Source: Ailanthus altissimus | Lineage: Eukaryota > Streptophyta > Magnoliopsida > Sapindales > Simaroubaceae | Assembly: GCA_946807835.1 (NCBI GenBank) | Contig: OX327684.1 | Location: 36,268,501 to 36,332,500, forward strand | Direction: 5' to 3' | DNA length: 64,000 nt | Part shown: piece after piece, positions 1-9,249 of the stretch | How the letters are laid out: the number at the start of each line of letters is the position of its first letter | How positions within the stretch are numbered: the first letter of the stretch is position 1 | Translations under genes and position numbers: made by a program | Notes under the pieces: model-generated | The model's input: the letters and a program-made list of their open reading frames with translations, nothing else | What the model was told of the DNA's origin: nothing | Database searches by the model: none

Positions 1-2404
1 CGTAGGCCACCATATCAACAAATCGAGCAGGTCTCCGAATCTCACGTCTTGGCCTATTTACTGCAATAGTTTCTTGTTGCTGTTGAGGTTCATGAGTAGA
101 ACCTTCTCCATCATCTCCCAAAATCACCTCTGTCATAGGAGTATCATTATCTGTCTCTACAGATCTAACCGGGTTCAATGTAGTTGTTTCCAACTCCACC
201 TGCTGCTGAGTACGCTCCACCTGTTGCGGAGTACTATTCACTGTTGTCTGGTTTTCTGATTTCTTCAACATAGAAGACTCATCAAATGTTACATCTCTAC
301 TTGATACAATCTTCCTCGAACTCGGACACCAAAGACGATATCCTTTTACACCTGAAGAAAATCCCAAGAAAATTGCTTTCTTGGCTCTGGAATCTAGCTT
401 TGATTCTTTCACATGATAATATGCAATGGAACCAAATACATGTAAAGAATCATAATCAGAAACAGGTTTTCCAGACCAAACCTCCAATGGAGTTCTATCA
501 CCAATAGCAGCTGACGGTAGACGATTAATGAGATGACACGCATAAATCACAGCCTCAGCCCAAAACTCTTTACCCAATTCTGCATTGGACAACATACACC
601 GAACTTTCTCCAGCAATGTCCGGTTCATGCGTTCTGCCACCCCATTCTGCTGCGGTGTACCTCTTACAGTAAAATGACGTACAATACCCTCATCTTGACA
701 CAATTTCAAGAACTGATCACTGCAATACTCACCACCATTGTCTGTTCTGAGATGCCTGATTTTCCTGCCTGTTTGTGTCTCAACCATCTTTTTCCATTTA
801 AGGAAAGCACTAAGTACATCATCTTTGGATTTCAAAACGTACACCCAAGTTCTTCTGGAAAAGTCATCAACAAAAATAACATAGTAGCGCAAACCTCCCA
901 TAGATGTAGTCTGAGAAGGTCCCCATACATCTGAGTGAACATAATCAAGAATACCCTCGGTATTATGAATAGCGGTGCCAAACTTCACTCTCTTCTGCTT
1001 TCCCAGAACACAATGCTCACAAAATTCTAGCTTGCAAGTCTTCGCACCTTTCAATAAGCCTCTTTTCACTAAACTGAATAAGGCTTTCTCACCTGCATGC
1101 CCCAACCGCATATGCCATAATCTAATGATCTCTGAATCTGCATCATTATCAGAAACCATAGCCGCTGATCCAATCACTGTACTACCATTGTAATAATACA
1201 AGTTGTTCCTCCTAGTGCCTTTCAATGTCACAAGAGCACCTGAAGTAACCCTCAGAATTCCATTTCGTATAGATACAGTACAGCCTTTAGATTCCAAGGC
1301 TCCCAATGAGATGAGATTCTTCCTCAACTTCGGTATATACCGAACGTCTGTCAGAACTCTAGTTGATCCATCATCATTTTTCAACCGGATTGAACCTATC
1401 CCAGCAGTATGACAACTATCATTATTGCCCATATACACAACTCCACCATTAAGCTCTTCAAAATTAAAGAACCATTCCCGATGTGGACACATATGATAAG
1501 TACAACCCGAATCCATAATCCATTCATCAGAACGAGACGTGGATGAATGACCACTTAAACAAAAATCTGACAAACTATCATCGCTTACGCTCTCAACAAC
1601 ACATGCATCAGAAATAGACATATCTTTTTCTTTCTTTTTCAACTTTGGACAATCTTTCTTCCAATGCCCTTTCTCCCGACAAAAGGCACACTCATCTTTT
1701 CCTACTCTACCCCTCGACTTAGATTTTCCCCTTTTTCCCGGTTTTCTACTCTGGCTACGCCCTCTCACTGTCAATGCTTCTACTGACTCATCTCTATGTT
1801 CTCTCTGATCCTTTCTACGGATTTCATAGTTTGTCAAAGAAGAACAAACTTCTTCAAATGACAATTTATCCTTTCCATGAATGAGAGTAATACATAAATG
1901 ATCTAATTCATCCGGAAGAGAACCAATCAACAGCATAGCCTTTATTTCATCTTTGAAGGTTTCCTCTAAATTTAATAAATCAGCAATTAACTTATTAAAT
2001 TCATCAATATGAGAACTGATACTCGTACCTTGTCTCAACTGAAGACGAAACAATCTTTTCAATAGATACAACCGGTTCTCATTACTTTTCTTCATATATT
2101 TGTTCTCCAGCGCTTTCCATAATGCATTGGCAGACTTTTCTCTGATGAACGGATACTTCTGCTCTCTACACAGACAAGAACGAATCAACCCACAAGCTTT
2201 TATATTAAGCCTGTCCCAGTCTATCTCCTTGATATCTTCTGGTTTTGTTTCTTCCAGAACTATATCTAAGTCTTGCTGACACAATCCATCCAACACCTCA
2301 CTCTGCCATAAGCCGAAATTATTCCGACCATCAAATTTTTCCACATCTATTTTTGCACTAGACACTGTCACTGTCCTCATCGATGTAGATGATGATGATG
2401 CCAT
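1..2404 (-). CDS. Copia gag-pol polyprotein, N-terminal ~801 codons
   Basis: The start is the ATG at 2404-2402, reading MASSSSTSMR, the first ATG after the primer-binding site. A gag/UBN2-like region follows (about 2400-1750, containing DGRNNFGLWQSEVLDGL). Next comes a zinc knuckle CAFCREKGHWKKDC (about 1693-1650; C-x2-C-x4-H-x4-C), then the protease motif IMDSGCTYH (about 1525-1500; DSG active site). The GAG-pre-integrase LWHMRLGHAGEK with its His/Cys pairs is at about 1125-980. The integrase core shows D in HSDVWGP, D in LRTDNGGEY and E in NGVAERMN (about 950-600). The frame runs open off the window. These proteins package and integrate the element's own cDNA. Retroelement identity is certain; intactness beyond the edge is unknown. 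Confidence 0.93.
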   Translation of the reverse strand, partial: MASSSSTSMRTVTVSSAKIDVEKFDGRNNFGLWQSEVLDGLCQQDLDIVLEETKPEDIKEIDWDRLNIKACGLIRSCLCREQKYPFIREKSANALWKALENKYMKKSNENRLYLLKRLFRLQLRQGTSISSHIDEFNKLIADLLNLEETFKDEIKAMLLIGSLPDELDHLCITLIHGKDKLSFEEVCSSLTNYEIRRKDQREHRDESVEALTVRGRSQSRKPGKRGKSKSRGRVGKDECAFCREKGHWKKDCPKLKKKEKDMSISDACVVESVSDDSLSDFCLSGHSSTSRSDEWIMDSGCTYHMCPHREWFFNFEELNGGVVYMGNNDSCHTAGIGSIRLKNDDGSTRVLTDVRYIPKLRKNLISLGALESKGCTVSIRNGILRVTSGALVTLKGTRRNNLYYYNGSTVIGSAAMVSDNDADSEIIRLWHMRLGHAGEKALFSLVKRGLLKGAKTCKLEFCEHCVLGKQKRVKFGTAIHNTEGILDYVHSDVWGPSQTTSMGGLRYYVIFVDDFSRRTWVYVLKSKDDVLSAFLKWKKMVETQTGRKIRHLRTDNGGEYCSDQFLKLCQDEGIVRHFTVRGTPQQNGVAERMNRTLLEKVRCMLSNAELGKEFWAEAVIYACHLINRLPSAAIGDRTPLEVWSGKPVSDYDSLHVFGSIAYYHVKESKLDSRAKKAIFLGFSSGVKGYRLWCPSSRKIVSSRDVTFDESSMLKKSENQTTVNSTPQQVERTQQQVELETTTLNPVRSVETDNDTPMTEVILGDDGEGSTHEPQQQQETIAVNRPRREIRRPARFVDMVAY

Positions 2405-2556
2405 AGCCACCTCGCACAAATGAGCTCGATACACAATATCACAAATAACCAAGCTCCACCAAATAATTATATCCAACAACTAGCAATTCAAAAATTCACC
2501 AACCCAGAATAGTAGTAAATGCTAAAAAAATAGCCACTCACTGTCCTAAACCTAGG

Positions 2557-2568
2557 GCTCTGATACCA
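2557..2568 (-). other. Primer-binding site for initiator tRNA-Met
   Basis: The minus strand reads TGGTATCAGAGC two bases inside the LTR end. This is the usual plant copia primer-binding site, complementary to initiator methionine tRNA. It fixes the LTR boundary at 2571. Confidence 0.93.
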
Positions 2569-2570
2569 CT

Positions 2571-3130
2571 TGTTACGCCAAGAAGCGTTCAAACAACAAT
2601 TAGCATTATTACCAATTGTTATGCGGACAATCAATAATGCTAGTTATACCATAACGAGGCAACCAAACATCCAACAATATGCAAAAAGGAAAGAACACCA
2701 AGTTTAACGAGGTTCGGTAATGTTACCTACGTCCTCGGGCGCCGCTAGAACAAATCCACTATCTTCAAGAGAAGTTACAAAGTTTTTGAGCCACAATACA
2801 AATTTTCTAACTATTGGGTCAAACTGCAAATACCCAAATAGTAGGGCTAATACTGTAATTACCCAAACAATAGGGTATTACTACAAATGCCCAAAAATAA
2901 AGGGAAAAATTGAATTCTTACAACTTTCAAGGATTTAAATGTAAAATCCTTGAACTATGAGGTTCTCATAAAGAGATCCTACAAATAGAGGGGAGAAGAG
3001 AAATATTCTCAAAAGTATGTTTTAAATCTCAAAGAGAGCCTTGCCTTATATAGGCCTACCAAAGCACCTCTATGCCATCTCCCACCAATGTGGGATTGGC
3101 TCAATTTGGCATATAAGCCAATTTTCAACA
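2571..3130 (-). repeat. 5' LTR of the copia element (560 bp)
   Basis: On the minus strand it begins TGTTGAAAATTGG and ends GGCGTAACA, so it has TG...CA ends, and it is followed after two bases by the primer-binding site. A TATA-like TATATAAGG (plus-strand 3044-3052) is the likely element promoter. The second LTR is out of the window, so LTR divergence (age) cannot be measured. A short open frame at 3009-3200 lies largely inside the LTR and is not a gene. Confidence 0.9.
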
Positions 3131-3565
3131 GATGTTTGTTCCTGACATTTTCCAATGGATATCCTCTCACTGAGAACCAAATCATCAGATTTTTCACCAA
3201 GTAATAAGATAATATCCCATCCCATTTTCATTTATCTTGATCATTATGCTGCTTAAGGCATTCATTACAACTCAGCCATTATTGCATTTGCATTATGTGA
3301 TTGACTTTTGATGCAATTTTTAATGTTATTTATGGGCAGTAAATTTGGTCCATGCGTGGAAAAAGTGTACGTGCACTGGCCAGAGCCCTGGAATATCGAG
3401 GTGCCACCGTTGTTTGGGAAGGTGGTATTTAAAGCATCTTACATACCCGCGGTGATCTTGAAGGGAGAAAAGCAAACCAAGTTCACGGTCGATGGCAAGC
3501 CTCTTTGGTGCAAGAAATTCGAGGCTAACAAGAAGCAGCAAGCCCATACGACTATTAACTACTAA
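3131..3565 (+). pseudogene. 3' end of RRM-like family gene split by the copia insertion
   Basis: Two exons are readable. The first (3131-3200, frame starting at 3133) gives CLFLTFSNGYPLTENQIIRFF and ends at a GT donor (3201). The second (3340-3565) follows ..GGGCAG and gives KFGPCVEKVYVHWPEPWN to a stop at 3565; the phases match (AA+T). From memory this matches the C-terminal RNA-binding-like domain of a plant family whose members read 'FLTFSKGYP...EFFTRKFGD...' and normally carry an upstream N-terminal domain of 200 or more residues. Here the upstream sequence is the copia LTR, butting directly onto an open coding frame. I infer the element landed in the exon and that the rest of the gene lies left of the window. 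It could instead be expressed as a truncated chimera. Confidence 0.65.
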
Positions 3566-4148
3566 AGTTCTTTTGTGTCAATTTATATTAAACCCTTTTT
3601 AAAGTTTTTTAGATTTCTTAGCAAATTTGATCCAAGAACAATATATATTTACATGTTTCCGTCGTGTTTTGTTTTTTCTCGACATACTTCTCTCACTTGC
3701 ATCAGTTTAATTGGACCCATAAATGCAATTAGGCCTGTTCATGGCAACTTATCGGCAGCCCAATTTGGGAACTTATTCTAAGCCCTAAATTCCTGCACTT
3801 GTAAGTGCCTTGCTGGATTGACTTGACTATGTGAAAGCACTTTAAGTTGAGCATTCCAAATGCAAATTTGACCAATCCAAAGAAGCATTTATAAATTATA
3901 ACTATTTAAAAAGATTTTGTGCCATACACTAAAATCCACGCTCGGAAAACAAAATGGAAATTAGTTGCTGTCCTTTGGAAGCAGCTTCTTCGAATTAGGC
4001 AAAAGTGCTTATGTGAGACAAAACCCAAACTCACTTAAAACTGTGAAGACTTTTTATGTCATCACGCACATAGCTGCATGAGTATATCTCCGCTTTATAT
4101 TGCGTGTCTTAAACTCAAATATTTTGATCCAAAACACAAACAGAAAAA
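3566..4148. other. Intergenic: RRM-like gene 3' end to phosphatase gene
   Basis: AT-rich sequence with no coding signal. It should hold the 3' end of the upstream fragment and the promoter and 5' UTR of the phosphatase gene starting at 4149. I see no clear TATA box or repeat. Confidence 0.5.
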
Positions 4149-6309
4149 ATGAATTCATCATCAGAATCCACGGAAACTCACGAGGGAGAGTCCCGTCAAT
4201 TTTATCAAAACGTCGTGGTAATGAGACACGGGGACCGCGCCGACAACTTCGAGCCGTTGTGGGTATCAACGGCTGCAAGACCGTGGGACCCGCACCTGAT
4301 TGAGGAGGGTCGTGTCAGGGCATTTTTCACGGGTCGTAGGCTCCGGACAAATCTTAAATTCCCGATCCACCGTGTCTTCGTTTCTCCGTTTCTTCGCTGC
4401 ATCCAGACCGCCCACGAGGTTGTTTCCGCCCTTTGCGTCGTCGATGACGATCCCAATGTCATGTCTTCCGACGGCGTCGTTTCCATTGATCCCTCCAAAG
4501 TCAAGGTCAGATCACTTTCTTATACGTACATTAATTACTTCCTTATACGCACGAGTACGTAATTACATTAACGTTTTACTTAAATCAGTCTGTTCATGTA
4601 CGTAATTACATTAATGTATATGCGTTTTATTTAAATCAGTAGTATCTCGAACAATCTTTAGGTAATTATTTCCAATTTATTTTTCCCTTATATGTGAAAT
4701 TTGATCTATTTTTTATTTATTTTTGAAATTTGATCTATTTTCCACTCTCTTATTTATTTATTTTCTATTTTCCTTATCATTATGTTTCCGTCATATGTGG
4801 GATTTGAGTTTTTGGGTATATCTTGGTTACAGATACATAACGATCAACAAGTAAAATTTTGCGGATTTGGGAAATTTTACATGAAAATTTCATATATGGA
4901 GTTTATGTATCAGACTTGGTCAATTTAATATATTTTACAGGTTTCCATCGAGTATGGATTATGTGAGATGTTGAACAGGGAAGCCATTACATATGATTTG
5001 GCACCTAAAGATGGGAACTTTGGTTTCAATGCATCAGAGCTTGAAGCTCTGCTGCCAGCTGGGACAGTTGATAGTACCGTGAAACGAGTGTATGAGCAGG
5101 TATACATGTGCTCCATTTGCTTTGCAACAACGTTTCTAGCATTTTGTATTTGGAATTGTACAAATGCACAGTCGTTGCACCTTACATATGGTTCTTTGCT
5201 TGAGAGAACTCTAGTTACCTCAATGGGAAGAGACAGTAGCTGGTGCAAGGGATAGATATGCACAAATTATTAAAGCTCTTGCAGATAAATACCCTTCTGA
5301 GAACTTGCTGCTAGTGACACATGGTTAGTCTTTTTCCCTGATTATGCTATTCTTGAATATCAGTTTGCTTTAGCGGCTTTATGTGGTAACAGCTTTATTC
5401 TTACTAATAGGGTGCATTTCGCCAACAATTACTTGTGTGTTTTTATTAGGCAATTTCTTTAATAGCTGATTTTTGTGGTTTGTTGAACTATTTCTTTTAA
5501 AGGGTTGAATGGGGATGAGAAATCTCACCCACTAAACTCTAACCCTTAACAACCCTACCCCCTATTTTTACTCGAACGCCGTCACAAATTAGATCATCGT
5601 AATTTTTCTTTTCCTTTCCAACTTAGGTCTTGCAAGCTCCTTCACTGAGTATAAAATCTGTATGTAATCTCTTCTTTGTGATATATATTCTCATATATTA
5701 ACAGTTATGTTTATCTTTCATGTCTACTAACAAGATTGATGCAGAATATCTTTCTTTTTTCTTTTTGAACTAACAAGATCCGCACCTCCTGCACCTCACC
5801 ACTTGCATTCATCTTAAGAGAGTGTCTAGTTGTCTGTTATTGTCTGTGATTGAGATGTCAATCTCCTGCATATATATGAGAATATCTTTTTTTTTTTTTT
5901 TTTGAACTAACAAGATCCGCATCTCCTGCACCTCACCACCTGAAACCCACAAAAAACGTCTCTGCATTTTTTTGCTTTATATGTCCTTGGAAAAGCCACA
6001 GAATTTGTTAGGATTCTATCATTTTGCTTCCATGTTATAGTCTCTGTTATAGTCAAAGTTGTTGAGCTGTAATTCTCTTATGCTAATGCAGGGGAAGCAG
6101 TTGGGGTTTCTGTTTCTGCATTCTTGAAAGATGTAACTGTTTATGAAGTAAATTATTGTGCATATACAGAACTAAGAAGACCAATCTCACGCAAAAATGA
6201 GTCATTTACTGCTGGAGACTTCGAGGTGCCTACAAAACCAGGCCAAATTGGCGTCAGTTACCTACCCACAAGTACTACAAATGATGGGAACATGGATGAT
6301 TATGCATGA
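4149..6309 (+). CDS. Histidine phosphatase (phosphoglycerate-mutase-like) family protein, 280 aa
   Basis: Four exons: 4149-4505, 4941-5099, 5215-5323 and 6092-6309. All junctions are GT-AG and in phase, giving 843 nt. The protein starts MNSSSESTETHEGESRQFYQ. It carries the superfamily motif VVMRHGDRAD (about residues 22-31), whose His is the phospho-acceptor, and a second conserved His in LLLVTHGEAVGV at the exon 3-4 join. The family removes phosphate from small molecules or proteins through a phosphohistidine intermediate; the substrate here is unknown. It resembles plant 'phosphoglycerate mutase family' proteins with a UBASH3-like phosphatase domain, not glycolytic mutase. It lies tail-to-tail with the DUO1 gene. 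Intron 3 (768 bp) contains a duplicated module. Confidence 0.88.
5743..5939. repeat. Duplicated ~60-bp module inside intron 3
   Basis: Two near-identical stretches, 5743-5812 and about 5878-5939, each read GAATATC, a T-run, then TTGAACTAACAAGATCCGC and CTCCTGCACCTCACCAC. They are about 135 bp apart. Probably a local slippage or template-switch duplication within the intron. Confidence 0.7.
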
Positions 6310-6501
6310 ATTGTTGTATGTCGAACATTCTAGGAAGCATTGTCTTCCACCACTTTGGTGTGGCAGTGTTTAAGTTATCAATTCTACTGTCAGCCTCATT
6401 CATAATGTCAATTAGACAATTGGTGTTTTACTTTTTATAAAAGTGATCCATTTTTGCCTTGATTGCTTGTTTTTGCTCAATATCTTTGTATCCTGTCAAC
6501 C

Positions 6502-6785
6502 CTAGAAAAAGGATAACATGGTTAAACATTTGAAAGTAGAACATATGGTGCATTTGCTTACTCTGACCCCAAAATGTGAAATGGCTGCCTTCCTGATTCA
6601 AGGTACTCGGGAAAAAGCATTGTCGATCAATTATAGTATTAACTAGAAAACGGAGAACACGGTTAAACCATTTGAAAGTAGAACATATGTTGCATTTGCT
6701 TACGCTTGACCCTGAAATGTGAAATGGCTGCCTTCCTGATTCAAGGTACTCGGGAAAAGGCATTTCGATCTATCGTAGTATTAAC
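6502..6785. repeat. Tandem direct repeat, two copies of ~141 bp
   Basis: Copy 1 (6502-6642) and copy 2 (6643-about 6785) both begin CTAGAAAA and include GTTAAAC, TTTGAAAGTAGAACATATG, GAAATGGCTGCCTTCCTGAT, TCAAGGTACTCGGGAAAA and AGTATTAAC. They differ by scattered substitutions and small indels. They lie in the shared 3' region between the phosphatase and DUO1 genes, so they may sit in a 3' UTR of either. Confidence 0.85.
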
Positions 6786-7081
6786 AAGTAAATTGAAGTA
6801 TGTTAGTAAGCCTATCTAATAAGGATGGTATATTTGTGTCAGCATAAACTTATTCTAACTGTTTCAATATTTGGCTATCGACCTCGGTATGACTGTAAAT
6901 ACATACCGAAAATAAATAATGATAAGAGTAGAGAGGTAGAGAGGCAAAGAGGCAAAGTGGCAAACAACATATAATATTAGTTAGATGATCAGTCTTGGTA
7001 CAAAGAATAACACCACAAGAATTACCATTAAACAATCCTTAAAGAATGTAGTCAAATAATCACCACATTGTGATTAATAAT

Positions 7082-8416
7082 TCACCAGTCTGATGGGCTG
7101 GGAAGTGGCTCAATATGATCAAACATATCAGTTGGAAAGTCATCAAACAAGGCATCTGGTTTCACAGACTTGTCATTTCCATTCGTACTTGTGTCTGGCT
7201 TTAAAAATGGCTGACCAACAGGAAGCCGTGCTTCATTATTAAGTTCAGGAGGATCAATTGGTCCGAACACATCGAGAAAGTAAGGGTCCTCGAGCCGGGC
7301 CAAGAGTTCTTGGCTTTCTGGTGAAAACATTGGGTCTTGCTGAGGTTCAGGTATCGTGGGGAAGGGAATTTGTAACTGAGACACAGTGCATAGATTACAA
7401 TTCTCATATGGTAGAATCTGAAGATGAGAATGGTTTGCACCATGGTAAACCAATTCAAGGTTAAGCAGATCTGGCAGTGGCGCCATTGTAATTGTTTCGG
7501 CGTTGGACGATGAGCAAGATTGAGCCTTTGAGAATGACTCTATCTCCATTGGAGAACTGAACTTTGGAGCCTAATAATAATTGATAAACATTTGTTACAA
7601 ACACGTAACAAAATGGAAATTTTTTTTAAAAAATTTTAATTTGAAAATTTCTCACTCTTAATTTTTCAATTTACTCAAAACCTTCTTGAAAATACAATTT
7701 ATTTCCATGTGACTATAAATTTTAAGAATGTAAAGGAGTAGCATATTTCGATGCACAAACAAATCTTCAATTCAAAATTCCTGAAGTGACATGAAAATAA
7801 GCCGCAAACCGTTTACCTCCAAAGTGGGAATATCGTGAAAAGCAGGAATTTCCATTTTAGTTTTGTGGGATTTAGAATTAGAGGAGGAAGGTGTTGCCGA
7901 ATTCTGCAAAATCCTAGCCAGCCTCTTCTGCCTACTACTCCAAAAATTCTTCACATCATTATCAGTCCTCCCAGGCAAATACGTTGCTATTCTTGCCCAT
8001 TTGTTCCCAAACTGCGCCTGCAACTCTATTACTATCCTCTCTTCCTCTAGCGAAAATTTGCACCCACTAAAACACACAAAAGTAACAAACAAAACCCTAT
8101 CTCAAAATCTAAACCATTTTTTCATATAAATTAATTAATGCATATCAAAGTTAAAAAGAGTAACCCAAATCACCGCCATAGGCCAAGAACAAAGTATCAT
8201 ATTTACATTTACTTACTTCTTCAAGTTGGGTCTAAGCTTGTTGACCCAACGGAGACGACAAGACTTGCCAGTTCTCTGTAAAAGCCCTTTGCATCGAATG
8301 GAGCTCCAGTCTCTGGGTCCGTACTTCTTCACATGGTTTATAAGCACTTCATCTTCCTCGGCTTTCCATGGCCCTTTCCTTATCTCTTCTCTCTTTCCAT
8401 CCATTTGATTTCCCAC
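7082..8416 (-). CDS. DUO1: DUO1 (DUO POLLEN 1) R2R3-MYB transcription factor, 312 aa
   Basis: Three exons on the minus strand: 8416-8217, 8066-7817 and 7570-7082, in phase (939 nt). R2 reads KKYGPRDWSSIRCKGLLQRT with RLRWVNKLRPNLKN; R3 reads CKFSLEEERIVIELQAQFGN, WARIATYLPGRTDNDVKNFW and SSRQKRLARIL. This MYB signature, the start EEIRKGPWKAEEDE and the acidic tail (SPESQELLARLEDPYFLDVF, DDFPTDMFDHIEPLPSP) match DUO1, the germline regulator that drives generative-cell division and sperm gene expression in pollen. The extra lysine near R2 (PNLKNGCKF) is typical of the DUO1 clade. Intron 1 falls at the R2/R3 boundary. Expression in pollen is inferred from the family, not seen in the DNA. Confidence 0.95.
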
Positions 8417-9249
8417 CCACTCTCACTGTCGCAAAACCCAGTAATCCCTCTAATAATATAACAATATTCACTGATCACTGTCTAGGCTTTTTTTTTTCTT
8501 TTGTCTTCAACTCGCTTGTTTTTTTTTTTTTTCTTTTCCTTTCTTTTCTTTTCTCTGAATTGCAAGTGACGGTTAAGACGGTTACTGCCACAACGCTCCA
8601 CAAATACACCCACATTCCCAAATTTTTCTGAGTTTTCAAATGGGGTTAAAATTACATATATGTCCCTGTTGGCTTTGAACCTATCGTGGGCCTTGCGCCG
8701 CATTTCATAGGTATATTGTTTTTTTTTTTTAATTATGCAAAACGACGTCATATAAAGAAAAACCTCATAGATGAAATTTTCAAATCCAAAATTTTATAGG
8801 GAATCCGAATTTTTTTTATAAAGAAAATCAGATCTAATATGAATAACCCCTTCTTTAAGGTGCAAAAATACCCATATTGCCATCCCAGACTTGGGCAACA
8901 CCAAACATTTTGGAAATGAAATTCTCAATGTTGATAGTTTATAGAATAAAATTAAGCTGAAAATTAATTGACTCAGAAAACACATCCTCAGATTCTCGCT
9001 TACATTTCCGGAATCAACTGAAAAAGATGTAAGGTATTTTATTTTTTAACCCCTAAAGGGTCAGCAAATGTTAGGCAGTAATAGTATAAATTTCCTCAAG
9101 ACTGATGTAAGTCTCATCATCGTTTTAACTTTTTATAACTAAACTAACCAGGTGAACCAACGTGAAGGTTGCAAATGATTATACTGAGGAGCATTATATG
9201 GGAGGATAAGAAGAACGAAGGTATATATAAGCCTCATCAACACTCAGTA
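8417..9249. other. Intergenic: DUO1 upstream region
   Basis: This lies between the DUO1 start (8416) and the stop of the next minus-strand gene (9250). It should hold the DUO1 promoter and 5' UTR. Pyrimidine-rich runs occur at 8489-8560 and a T-run at about 8719-8730. An open frame at 8482-8751 (minus) is mostly Lys/Arg codons from these runs and is not a credible gene. Confidence 0.5.

Larger units (their letters stand above)
1..3130 (-). mobile_element. Ty1/copia LTR retrotransposon, 5' half (truncated by window edge)
   Basis: Seen on the minus strand in order: an LTR (3130-2571), a tRNA-iMet primer-binding site, then one reading frame with gag, CCHC knuckle, aspartic protease, GAG-pre-integrase and integrase core. 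This order, with integrase ahead of reverse transcriptase, defines Ty1/copia (Pseudoviridae-type) elements. Reverse transcriptase, RNase H and the 3' LTR would lie beyond position 1 and are not visible. The bases just outside the LTR, GATGT at 3131-3135, are the expected 5-bp target duplication, but the partner copy is outside the window. The reading frame has no stop from 2404 to the edge, so the element may be fairly young. Confidence 0.95.

Noticed and set aside
8482..8751. Lys/Arg-rich open frame upstream of DUO1
   Set aside because: It arises from pyrimidine tracts read on the opposite strand; not a plausible protein.
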